Part shown: piece after piece, positions 6,173-13,357 of the stretch
Position numbering within the stretch: the stretch's first letter is position 1
Layout: each line of letters begins with the position of its first letter
Assembly: GCA_027069035.1 (NCBI GenBank)
Contig: JALXFI010000307.1
Coordinates: 1 to 14,462 of the forward strand
Direction of reading: 5' to 3'
DNA: 14,462 nucleotides
Source: a bacterium
Lineage (GTDB): Bacteria > Desulfobacterota > GWC2-55-46 > S146-80 > JALXFI01
Notes under the pieces: generated by a model
What the model was told of the DNA's origin: nothing
Database searches by the model: none
The model's input: the letters and a program-made list of their open reading frames with translations, nothing else
Position numbers and translations under genes: made by a program

Positions 6173-6781
6173 ATGGACAAAGAATCACTCAAAACACTTC
6201 AGATACTCGATGAGGTCTCAAAAAACAGCGCTATTACTCAGAGGACACTGAGCCGAAGGCTTGGCGTGGCGCTTGGCCTTACCAACCTCTATCTTAAACG
6301 CCTTATAAAGAAGGGCTATATCAAAGCGGTCAATCTTAAGCCAAACCGTTTGAGATATGAGCTTACCCCCATGGGCATAGCGCATAAGACGTCGCTTACA
6401 TTCAGATATATGCAGAACTCCTTTAATTTTTACAAAGAAGCAAGAAAGAGGATAAGGGAGTGTTTTTTAAAGATTGCGGGAGAGAATTGCCGCAGGGTAG
6501 TCTTTTATGGCTCCGATGAAGTGGCAGAGATCGCTTATCTCTCTCTTAATGAGGTGCCTCTGAGTCTTGCAGGGGTTGTCGATGAGGTAAGGGCGGGAAA
6601 GGATTTTTGCGGCCTTGAAGTTTTGCCCTTAGAGACATTAAAGGATTTAAGGTTTGATAAACTTGTAGTAACATCATTTGATAACAGCGATGAGCTTAAG
6701 AGAGCGTTTGAAAAGTTTGGCATAAACGAAGACAGAATATCATGGCTTAACAGTCCGGGCAATGTCCACTATAATACATAA
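6173..6781 (+). CDS. EPS-associated winged-helix regulator with Rossmann-like C-terminal domain
   Basis: A 202-residue protein with two parts. Residues 5-66 form a MarR-like winged helix: ITQRTLSRRLGVALGLTNLY is the helix-turn-helix and KGYIKAVNLKPNRLRYELT the wing. It resembles the 'EPS-associated MarR-family' regulators that head polysaccharide clusters. After a linker helix (75-100), residues about 107-192 resemble the nucleotide-binding half of PglD or Rex-like proteins: RRVVFYGSDEVAEIAYLSL (a GxxxxAE beta-alpha unit), AGVVDE, then a hydrophobic strand 'KLVVTSF'. This half could sense a nucleotide or sugar-nucleotide and tune the operon; that is inference. The gene is first in the block and ends 20 nt before rmlA. 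The ribosome-binding site (AAAGAGA) is weak. Confidence 0.82.
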   Translation: MDKESLKTLQILDEVSKNSAITQRTLSRRLGVALGLTNLYLKRLIKKGYIKAVNLKPNRLRYELTPMGIAHKTSLTFRYMQNSFNFYKEARKRIRECFLKIAGENCRRVVFYGSDEVAEIAYLSLNEVPLSLAGVVDEVRAGKDFCGLEVLPLETLKDLRFDKLVVTSFDNSDELKRAFEKFGINEDRISWLNSPGNVHYNT

Positions 6782-6801
6782 ATCAATGGAAAGGCAGACG
6801 A

Positions 6802-7878
6802 ATGAAAGCAATAAAAGGGTTGGTTTTAAGCGGCGGCGCAGGCACAAGGCTTAGACCGCTTACATACACGGCCGCAAAACAGCTTGTCCCTGTGGCCAAT
6901 AAGCCTATTTTGTACTATGTTATTGAAAACCTTGTTTCCGCCGGTATAGACGATATAGGTGTTATAATATCCCCGGAGACGGGCGATGATATAAAAAATA
7001 CGCTTGGCAGCGGCAGTGAGTGGGGTGTAAAGATACAGTATATACTTCAGGATAAACCCCTTGGTCTTGCCCATGCCGTTAAGGTTTCGCGCGGGTATTT
7101 AGAGGATTCCCCATTCGTCATGTATCTTGGGGATAATCTTATAGGGTGCGGGATAAAAGAGTTTATAAACAAACTTCATGAGACGTCATCAAACGCTGTT
7201 ATCCTTCTTAAGCCTGTGCCGAATCCCTCCTCCTTCGGGGTTGCTCAAATAGACGATGGGGGGAAGATCGTAAGGCTTATGGAAAAGCCTGAAAATCCCC
7301 CTTCAAATCTTGCCCTTGTCGGGGTATATGTCTTTGACCCTTCTATCCATGAAGCGATAGATTCTATTAAACCGTCTGCCAGAGGTGAACTTGAAATAAC
7401 GGATGCCATTCAAAGGCTTGTTGATGATAAGAAAAAGGTCTATAGTCATACGATTAAAGAGTGGTGGCTTGACACAGGCAAGAAAGACGATCTGCTTGCC
7501 GCAAACTCCGTTGTTCTGGATGACCTGATAGAGAGAAGGCTCAATGGAGAGATAGATGAAGACTCTACCGTTTCCGGCAGGGTCCAGCTCGACAAAGGGG
7601 CAAGGGTGATTGACAGTGTAATAAGAGGCCCTGTTACCATCGGCAGAGATACTGTTATAAAAAACAGTTTTATAGGCCCTTTTACAAGTATAGGTTCTAA
7701 TGTCAGTATAGAGAGAGCGGCTATGGAGAACTGTGTCATACTGGATAATGTGACTGTATCGCACATAGAGAGGCTTGAGGATAGTATCATTGGCAAGAAT
7801 GCCAGGGTACATAAGAACCATCGCAGACACAACGCTTTGAGGCTGATGATAGGAGATGATTCGGATGTGGAGCTTTAG
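6802..7878 (+). CDS. rmlA: Glucose-1-phosphate thymidylyltransferase, long form
   Basis: It makes dTDP-glucose from glucose-1-phosphate and dTTP in the cytoplasm. The nucleotide-binding loop is GGAGTRLRPL (11-20), with the conserved Lys in AAKQLVPV (26). The metal-binding Asp residues sit in YLGDN (D111) and WWLDTG (D224). At 358 residues it is the RmlA 'long' type. The catalytic domain ends near 240 and is followed by a left-handed beta-helix tail of hexapeptide-like turns (about 253-345: 'STVSGRVQLDKGARVIDSVI', 'GPVTIGRD', 'GPFTSIGSNV'), as in StrD-like and archaeal enzymes. GGAAAGG (6788-6794) lies 7 nt before the ATG. rmlB follows, but rmlC and rmlD do not. Uridylyl rather than thymidylyl specificity cannot be excluded by eye. 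Confidence 0.92.
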   Translation: MKAIKGLVLSGGAGTRLRPLTYTAAKQLVPVANKPILYYVIENLVSAGIDDIGVIISPETGDDIKNTLGSGSEWGVKIQYILQDKPLGLAHAVKVSRGYLEDSPFVMYLGDNLIGCGIKEFINKLHETSSNAVILLKPVPNPSSFGVAQIDDGGKIVRLMEKPENPPSNLALVGVYVFDPSIHEAIDSIKPSARGELEITDAIQRLVDDKKKVYSHTIKEWWLDTGKKDDLLAANSVVLDDLIERRLNGEIDEDSTVSGRVQLDKGARVIDSVIRGPVTIGRDTVIKNSFIGPFTSIGSNVSIERAAMENCVILDNVTVSHIERLEDSIIGKNARVHKNHRRHNALRLMIGDDSDVEL

Positions 7879-7921
7879 TTCAAATGCTGAAGAGACAAAA
7901 TTTGAGATGAGGTATTTGTAG

Positions 7922-8989
7922 ATGAAGACTATCCTTGTTACAGGCGGCGCCGGTTTTATTGGGTCGAATTTTGTCCGCCATGTTAAAGGTGCACACCCTG
8001 ATTATAGCATAATAAACCTTGACAAACTTACCTATGCGGGGAACCTTGAAAACCTTAAGTCTTTAGAGGGTGAAAGCGGCTATACATTCATTAAAGGAGA
8101 CATATGCGACAGGGGGCTTGTAGATGAAATCTTTAAGAAATACTCGATCGATACGGTGGTGAACTTTGCCGCCGAATCGCATGTGGACAGGTCCATACTC
8201 GGCCCTGAGGAGTTTATAAGAACCAATATTATGGGGACATTTGTGCTTCTTGAGGCGGCAAGAAGATACTGGCAGACCGGCTCCAACGATACGGCAACTT
8301 CAAAAAATCTCTTTGTCCATGTCTCTACGGATGAGGTTTACGGCTCCCTTGGCGAAGAGGGGCTCTTTACGGAGGAGACTCCGTATGCGCCCAACAGCCC
8401 GTATTCCGCATCAAAGGCCTCGTCAGACCATCTTGCAAGGGCATACTTTAAGACTTACGGACTGCCGACTATTACCACAAACTGTTCAAACAACTACGGC
8501 CCGTATCAATTCCCCGAGAAGCTTATCCCCCTTATGATCATAAATGCGCTTAATGAAAAACCGCTTCCCGTCTATGGAGACGGAAAAAATGTCAGAGACT
8601 GGATATACGTTGAGGATCACTGCAGTGCGATTGATAGTGTTGTGCACAGCGGAAAGAGCGGCGAGGTGTACAATATAGGAGGGGGCAATGAGTGGCAGAA
8701 TACCGCCATAGTGAGGCTTATTTGTGAGCTTGTTGAGTCAAAACTCGGCCTTCCAGCAGGGGACAGAAAAAGACTTATAGAGTTTGTGAAGGACCGTCCC
8801 GGCCATGACAGGCGTTATGCGATGGACTCATCTAAGATAAAGAAGGAACTTGGTTGGGCCCCGCGGCATACGTTCAGGCAGGGAATAGAAAAGACGGTTG
8901 ACTGGTATCTTGATAATCGCAACTGGTGGGAGAGGATACTCTCCGGTGAGTATATGGAGTACTATAAAAAACAATATGAGGAGAGATAA
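7922..8989 (+). CDS. rmlB: dTDP-glucose 4,6-dehydratase
   Basis: It converts dTDP-glucose to dTDP-4-keto-6-deoxyglucose using bound NAD. It is an extended short-chain dehydrogenase of the usual length (355 residues). The NAD-binding motif GGAGFIGS is at 8-15, the active-site triplet T136-D137-E138 lies in STDEVYGSL, and the YxxxK pair is Y161/K165 in YSASK. The family segments AAESHVDRSI (83-92) and NCSNNYGPYQFPEKLIP (187-203) are also present. It follows rmlA by 43 nt and completes the two-step route to the branching-point intermediate. Without rmlC/rmlD nearby, the end product (rhamnose, fucose, or an amino- or deoxy-sugar) cannot be named. Confidence 0.95.
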   Translation: MKTILVTGGAGFIGSNFVRHVKGAHPDYSIINLDKLTYAGNLENLKSLEGESGYTFIKGDICDRGLVDEIFKKYSIDTVVNFAAESHVDRSILGPEEFIRTNIMGTFVLLEAARRYWQTGSNDTATSKNLFVHVSTDEVYGSLGEEGLFTEETPYAPNSPYSASKASSDHLARAYFKTYGLPTITTNCSNNYGPYQFPEKLIPLMIINALNEKPLPVYGDGKNVRDWIYVEDHCSAIDSVVHSGKSGEVYNIGGGNEWQNTAIVRLICELVESKLGLPAGDRKRLIEFVKDRPGHDRRYAMDSSKIKKELGWAPRHTFRQGIEKTVDWYLDNRNWWERILSGEYMEYYKKQYEER

Positions 8990-9055
8990 ATTGGTTTTCA
9001 TCTGGAAAGGGTTCTCTTTCGCAAACTTTGTATCAATCTTTAAACGGTGTATAGA

Positions 9056-10372
9056 ATGACTCAGGAAAGATTGCTTGAAAAGATTAATAACAGAAAGGCA
9101 GAGATTGGCATAATAGGGCTTGGGTATGTGGGGCTTCCGCTTATGCTTCGTTTTTGTGATGAAGGATTTCATGTCACCGGTTTTGATATAGACCCGTCTA
9201 AGGTTAACAGCCTTATGAACGGTGTCTCGTATATAAAACACCTCTCATCGGAAAAGCTCAAAAACCTTATAAGCCACGATCCTCCATTGTTTGAAGCCAC
9301 CTCCGATATGTCGCGGCTTGGGCGTATGGATTGTATCATAATCTGTGTTCCCACACCGCTAAACGACAAGAGGGAGCCTGATCTTCAGTATGTTGAGAAT
9401 ACCGCAAAGGTTGTGTCTGAAAACCTAAGATCCGGCCAGCTCATATCTCTTGAATCGACTACCTATCCCGGAACTACCGAAGAGGTTCTGCTGCCGCTCT
9501 TTGAACACAACGGTTTGAAAGCAGGGAAGGATTTTTTTCTTGTATATTCTCCTGAGCGTGAGGACCCGGGCCGCAAGGATTTTACCACAAAGACGACTCC
9601 AAAGCTTGTGGGCGGTATGACGCAGAACTGTTTAAAGGCAGGCTCTGCCATGTACTCTCGGATCGTGGATAGTGTAGTGGAGCTTTCTTCGCCAAAGGTG
9701 GCTGAACTCTCTAAACTTCTTGAGAACATATATCGGTGTGTAAATATAGCGCTTGTAAATGAGCTTAAGATACTCTGCGACAGGATGGGTGTGGATATAT
9801 GGGAGGTAATAGAGGCGGCAAAGACCAAGCCTTTTGGCTTCAATCCTTTCTACCCAGGGCCCGGCCTCGGCGGGCACTGCATCCCTATTGATCCGTTCTA
9901 TCTTACATGGAAGGCAAGGGAGTATGACTTTTCAACGCGGTTTATAGAGCTTGCGGGTGAGGTGAATACAACCATGCCGTATTATGTTGTTCAAAAGGTG
10001 ATGGATGCATTGAACGGTTGCGGAAAGCCTGTTAAAGGTTCAAAGATACTGGTGCTTGGCGTTGCCTACAAGAAGGATGTTGACGATTTGAGGGAGTCCC
10101 CCTCCATGGATGTGATAAGTCTTCTTAAAGAAAAGGGGGCGGAGGTAATATATAATGACCCATACATTCCGGTGGCGGTAAGCCACAGAAAGAAGTTTCG
10201 TATGGAATCGTGCGAGCTTACCGAAGATATCTTGCAGTGCAGTGATTGTGTTGTTATAACAACCGATCATTCTGATTATAATTATCGGTGGATAGTGGAA
10301 AACAGCAAACTGGTTATAGATACAAGAAATGCAACATCCGGGATAAAAAGCGCCAACATATTAAAGGCATGA
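9056..10372 (+). CDS. wbpA: UDP-N-acetylglucosamine 6-dehydrogenase-type nucleotide-sugar dehydrogenase
   Basis: An NAD-dependent four-electron oxidation of a UDP-HexNAc to the uronic acid, of the UDP-glucose/GDP-mannose dehydrogenase superfamily. The N-terminal Rossmann motif is GLGYVG (21-26). Other family markers are VPTPL, LESTTYPGTT and the NELK helix, and the catalytic Cys275 sits in GPGLGGHCIPIDPFYL. The long C-terminal UDP-binding domain contains VLGVAYKKDVDDLRESP. The pattern fits WbpA-like UDP-GlcNAc dehydrogenases better than UDP-glucose dehydrogenases. The ATG at 9056 is preferred; an in-frame GTG at 9047 would add three residues, and neither has a clear ribosome-binding site. The product would supply acidic sugars such as GlcNAcA or GalNAcA for a surface polymer. 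Exact substrate specificity is inferred. Confidence 0.88.
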   Translation: MTQERLLEKINNRKAEIGIIGLGYVGLPLMLRFCDEGFHVTGFDIDPSKVNSLMNGVSYIKHLSSEKLKNLISHDPPLFEATSDMSRLGRMDCIIICVPTPLNDKREPDLQYVENTAKVVSENLRSGQLISLESTTYPGTTEEVLLPLFEHNGLKAGKDFFLVYSPEREDPGRKDFTTKTTPKLVGGMTQNCLKAGSAMYSRIVDSVVELSSPKVAELSKLLENIYRCVNIALVNELKILCDRMGVDIWEVIEAAKTKPFGFNPFYPGPGLGGHCIPIDPFYLTWKAREYDFSTRFIELAGEVNTTMPYYVVQKVMDALNGCGKPVKGSKILVLGVAYKKDVDDLRESPSMDVISLLKEKGAEVIYNDPYIPVAVSHRKKFRMESCELTEDILQCSDCVVITTDHSDYNYRWIVENSKLVIDTRNATSGIKSANILKA

Positions 10373-10386
10373 AAAAAGGAGATAAG

Positions 10387-10992
10387 ATGCAGAAATCAAA
10401 GAACATTGTATGGCATGACGGGACTATTACAAGAGAGGACAGGGCAAAAAAATTTGGGCAAAAAGGGTGTGTCCTCTGGTTTACGGGGCTTTCGGGTTCA
10501 GGAAAATCCACGCTTGCCCGTGAGCTGGAGGCTGCGCTGTTTAACATGGGCAAAAACGTCTATGTCCTTGACGGCGACAACATCCGGCATGGGTTGAACA
10601 ACGACCTTGGTTTCAGTCCTGAAGACAGGAAGGAGAATATCCGCAGGATAGGCGAGGTTGCAAAGTTGTTTGCAGATGCCGGCATTATTGCGCTTACCGC
10701 CTTTATATCTCCATACAGGGCGGACAGAGAGGGCGCAAGAAATTTGATGGGCGATGGTGATTTCATAGAGGTTTATGTAAAGTGTTCTTTGGAAGAGTGC
10801 GAGAGAAGAGACCCGAAGGGGATGTATAAAAAGGCGCGCAAGGGGGAGATCAAATCCTTTACCGGCCTTACGGCGCCTTATGAAGAACCGGAAAACTCGG
10901 AATTGACGATAGATACGGAAAATCTTTCTTTAGAGACCTGTGTAAACGATATTGTAGAATTTTTGAAAGAAAGGGAGATTATAGCTGATTAA
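10387..10992 (+). CDS. cysC: Adenylylsulfate (APS) kinase
   Basis: It phosphorylates APS with ATP to give PAPS, the universal sulfuryl donor. It is the complete single-domain form, 201 residues. The Walker A loop is GLSGSGKS (34-41), followed by DGDNIRHGLN (62-71), the DLGFS..DR.ENIRRIGEVAKL segment, FISPYRADR (106-114, with the conserved Ser108), and RDPKGMYKKARKGEIKSFTG (141-160), the substrate-lid and APS-binding stretch. AAGGAG (10376-10381) lies 5 nt before this ATG. An alternative ATG at 10369 overlaps the previous stop codon. No ATP sulfurylase or sulfotransferase is present in the window. Its place between sugar-nucleotide genes suggests PAPS for sulfating a polysaccharide rather than sulfate assimilation; that is inference. 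Confidence 0.95.
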   Translation: MQKSKNIVWHDGTITREDRAKKFGQKGCVLWFTGLSGSGKSTLARELEAALFNMGKNVYVLDGDNIRHGLNNDLGFSPEDRKENIRRIGEVAKLFADAGIIALTAFISPYRADREGARNLMGDGDFIEVYVKCSLEECERRDPKGMYKKARKGEIKSFTGLTAPYEEPENSELTIDTENLSLETCVNDIVEFLKEREIIAD

Positions 10993-11032
10993 GACTTTTT
11001 ATAAAGGTATCAAATAAAAAGGATAAAAAAAT

Positions 11033-12160
11033 ATGAAAAAAGCGCTTATAACGGGTATAACCGGCCAGGATGGAAGTTATCTTGCCGAACTTTTACTTTC
11101 AAAAGGCTATGAGGTTCACGGACTTATCAGGAGGGCGAGTACCTTTAACACCGGCAGGATAGACCACATATACATTGACCCTCATATTACAGGGGCTAAG
11201 ATGTTTCTTCATTACGGAGACCTTTCGACCTCTGATCAGTTGACCAACCTTATCTACAATATCCGGCCTGATGAGGTATACCATCTCGGCGCTCAGAGTC
11301 ATGTGCGGGTGAGTTTTGATATACCTGAATATACGGGGGACATAACCGCCCTTGGCACCACAAGACTTCTTGAATCTATTAGAAGGAGCGGCATAAAGAC
11401 GAAATTTTATCAGGCATCGAGTTCTGAGATGTTTGGAAGCGCCCCGCCGCCGCAAAGTGAGAAAACGGTATTCCAGCCCAGAAGCCCCTATGCGGCGGCC
11501 AAGGTCTATGCATACTGGATGGTTGTAAATTATCGTGACGGTTACAATATCTTTGCCTGTAACGGCATACTCTTTAACCACGAATCTCCAAGAAGGGGAG
11601 AGACCTTTGTAACACGCAAGATCGTAAGGGCGCTGGTTAATATACTTGCAGGGAAGCAGGACAAGCTGTATCTGGGAAATCTTGATGCCAAAAGAGACTG
11701 GGGTTTTGCACCTGAGTATGTGGAATGTATGTGGCTTATGCTTCAGAAAGACGCCCCTGACGATTATGTAGTTGGCACCGGAGAGAGTCATTCGGTTAGA
11801 GAATTTGTTGAATTTGCATTTAATTATGCCGGTATTGAATTGGAGTGGAAGGGTGAGGGCACCTCGGAGAAGGGTATTGTCCGCTCTCTTGAGGCAGGCT
11901 CTAATCTCTGTGTCGGTGATGTTGTTATAGAGATAGACCCGAAGTATTTCAGGCCTACGGAAGTGGATTTCCTTCTTGCAGATATAACCAAAGCAAGGGA
12001 AATGCTTGGGTGGGAGCCTAAGATTAAACTAAACGACCTTGTAAAGATAATGGTGGATTACGAATTAAAACACGCCGGGTTAGAGCCGAGGGGAGAGGGG
12101 AAAAATATCCTTCTTAAAAAAGATATTGGCTGGACAAAGAATAAACTGACATTGGGCTGA
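11033..12160 (+). CDS. gmd: GDP-mannose 4,6-dehydratase
   Basis: It converts GDP-mannose to GDP-4-keto-6-deoxymannose, the first step to GDP-L-fucose or GDP-D-rhamnose/perosamine. It has 375 residues, the normal length. The NADP-binding motif is GITGQDGSYLAE (8-19), the RR-loop RRAS.FNTGRIDHIY is at 33-47, the active-site residues are S131/E132 in ASSSEMFG, and the YxxxK pair is Y153/K157 in SPYAAAK. The conserved NHESPRRGETFVTRKI (182-197) and LGNLDAKRDWGFAPEYV segments are also present. The gene is followed after 18 nt by fcl, which fixes the likely product as GDP-L-fucose. The mannose-supply genes (manA/manB/manC) are not in the window. Confidence 0.96.
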   Translation: MKKALITGITGQDGSYLAELLLSKGYEVHGLIRRASTFNTGRIDHIYIDPHITGAKMFLHYGDLSTSDQLTNLIYNIRPDEVYHLGAQSHVRVSFDIPEYTGDITALGTTRLLESIRRSGIKTKFYQASSSEMFGSAPPPQSEKTVFQPRSPYAAAKVYAYWMVVNYRDGYNIFACNGILFNHESPRRGETFVTRKIVRALVNILAGKQDKLYLGNLDAKRDWGFAPEYVECMWLMLQKDAPDDYVVGTGESHSVREFVEFAFNYAGIELEWKGEGTSEKGIVRSLEAGSNLCVGDVVIEIDPKYFRPTEVDFLLADITKAREMLGWEPKIKLNDLVKIMVDYELKHAGLEPRGEGKNILLKKDIGWTKNKLTLG

Positions 12161-12178
12161 GGAGGATGGTGTGAGCCT

Positions 12179-13153
12179 TTGAAGAAAACCTCTAAAATAT
12201 ACATTGCAGGCCACAGCGGCCTTGTCGGTTCTGCCATAAAACGGAGGCTTGAAAGCGCCGGTTATGAGAACCTTTTATTAAGAAGACACAGGGAGCTTGA
12301 CCTGTGCGACCAGGCAAAGGTTGACGAGTTTTTTAAAGGGGAGAGGCCGGAATATGTCTTTATGGCTGCGGCTATGGTGGGCGGTATTATGGCAAACAGC
12401 ACCTATCCTGCCGAGTTTATTTATAACAATCTGGCTATCGAATTAAATATTATCCACTCCGCCTACAAATATGGGGTGAAAAAACTCCTTTTTCTTGGAA
12501 GTTCTTGTATATATCCAAGGAATTGCCCCCAGCCTATGAGAGAGGAACATCTCTTGAGCGGCTATCTTGAACCGACCAATGAGCCGTATGCAGTAGCGAA
12601 GATTGCAGGTATCAAGATGTGCCAGGCCTATAACAGACAGTATGGCACAAACTTTATATCGGCCATGCCGACAAACATTTATGGACCGGGGGACAACTTT
12701 GATCTTGAGACTTCTCATGCACTGCCTGCCCTTATAAGAAAGTTTCATGAAGCAAAGATAAAGGATGAAACCAGGAGCGGGAATTTACGGTCTTCTGTCA
12801 CCGTCTGGGGCACAGGCGCTCCGGAGAGAGAATTTCTATATGTGGACGACTTGGCCGATGCCTGTGTTTTTTTGATGGAGAGCTTCAATGTGTCCGCTGA
12901 GGCTTCTCTGCTCAATGTAGGGGTAGGAAAGGTCATAAGCATTGGTGAACTTTCCCATCTTATAAAAGATATTGTCGGTTATAAAGGTAAGATTGTCTTT
13001 GATAAGACCAAACCCGACGGCACACCCAAAAAACTTCTCGATGTATCTAAAATCAATGCCCTTGGCTGGAAGGCAAAAACAGCCCTAAGAGAAGGCATAG
13101 AAGAGACATACAGGTGGTATCGGCAAAAAACAGGCACCCAAATCCCGCGATAG
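12179..13153 (+). CDS. fcl: GDP-L-fucose synthase (epimerase/reductase)
   Basis: It turns GDP-4-keto-6-deoxymannose into GDP-L-fucose by 3,5-epimerisation and NADPH reduction. It has 324 residues. GHSGLVGSAI (11-20) is the NADPH loop, and the catalytic set is visible: S109 and C110 in LGSSCIYP, Y137/K141 in YAVAK, and H180 in ETSHALP. The start is a TTG: it is the only in-frame start that keeps the family opening MKK.SKIYIAGH, although the GAGGAGG site (12159-12165) is 13 nt away. The gene is in the same frame as gmd, separated from it by one TGA. Its last codons, reading QIPR and stop, lie inside a palindromic repeat, so the C-terminus is probably repeat-derived; the active site is not affected. 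Confidence 0.93.
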   Translation: MKKTSKIYIAGHSGLVGSAIKRRLESAGYENLLLRRHRELDLCDQAKVDEFFKGERPEYVFMAAAMVGGIMANSTYPAEFIYNNLAIELNIIHSAYKYGVKKLLFLGSSCIYPRNCPQPMREEHLLSGYLEPTNEPYAVAKIAGIKMCQAYNRQYGTNFISAMPTNIYGPGDNFDLETSHALPALIRKFHEAKIKDETRSGNLRSSVTVWGTGAPEREFLYVDDLADACVFLMESFNVSAEASLLNVGVGKVISIGELSHLIKDIVGYKGKIVFDKTKPDGTPKKLLDVSKINALGWKAKTALREGIEETYRWYRQKTGTQIPR

Positions 13154-13162
13154 CGGGATTTG
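13139..13162. repeat. Palindromic repeat, copy 4 (perfect), ending fcl
   Basis: Arms CAAATCCCGC (13139-13148) and GCGGGATTTG (13153-13162) surround a GATA loop. The whole 24-nt sequence is the exact reverse complement of the copy at 2081. The fcl stop codon TAG (13151-13153) falls at the loop/right-arm junction. As the last structure of the operon it may also act as a transcript-end stabiliser. Confidence 0.9.
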
Positions 13163-13283
13163 AAATTGGCAATACATCTTTAACTGCTGTGTTCTCGGCG
13201 ATTTTCTTTTTCACCGTACCGGTTATGTACGCCTCAAAAGAAAAATCGCCTGCGGCCTTACATTTAAAGCGTCTTGCCAATTT
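13163..13283. repeat. Nested inverted-repeat element of about 121 bp, MITE-like
   Basis: Four pairs of complementary arms are nested in order. They are AAATTGGCAA (13163-13172) with TTGCCAATTT (13274-13283); CTTTAA (13178-13183) with TTAAAG (13264-13269); GGCGATTTTCTTTT (13197-13210) with AAAAGAAAAATCGCC (13236-13250, one bulged A); and CGTAC (13215-13219) with GTACG (13227-13231). The unpaired segments between the second and third pairs are equal, 13 nt on each side. The element abuts the palindrome at 13139-13162. It has terminal inverted repeats without an obvious target duplication and no coding capacity I believe in. It could be a non-autonomous mobile element or a structured RNA. Confidence 0.7.
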
Positions 13284-13284
13284 A

Positions 13285-13310
13285 CCCAAAAACCTATCTC
13301 TGTTTTTGGG
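13285..13310. repeat. Hairpin CCCAAAAAC / GTTTTTGGG
   Basis: Perfect 9-bp arms (13285-13293 and 13302-13310) surround the 8-nt loop CTATCTCT, just outside the nested element. It is located between convergent genes, so it could terminate either transcript, but neither strand shows the T run of a classical terminator. It may simply be the outer part of the same repeat unit. Confidence 0.55.
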
Positions 13311-13357
13311 GGGCACATAAAGAAGAGTTATGAGCCTTAAAGATGATACAATACCTT

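Noticed and set aside
7303..7832. Long antisense frames opposite rmlA
   Set aside because: They are opposite the conserved catalytic and beta-helix parts of RmlA, show no family features, and two different antisense frames are open at once, which indicates compositional shadowing.
11099..11791. A 230-codon antisense reading frame inside gmd
   Set aside because: It lies wholly opposite a conserved, clearly recognised enzyme, resembles no family and lacks independent start signals; it is a by-product of codon use.
12158..12181. Reassignment of TGA as a sense codon
   Set aside because: Reading through TGA after the propeller gene meets TAA at once, and after wbpA it would run out of the conserved domain; the genes end properly at their TGA codons, so the standard code fits.
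13285..13310. Classical rho-independent terminator after fcl
   Set aside because: The stem is AT-heavy in its inner part and neither strand shows the following run of T residues; kept only as a hairpin.
13114..13320. A 68-codon + strand reading frame and an overlapping minus frame (13053-13316) behind fcl
   Set aside because: Both run through the palindrome and the nested inverted repeats, have no ribosome-binding site of note, and look like translations of a repeat element rather than genes.
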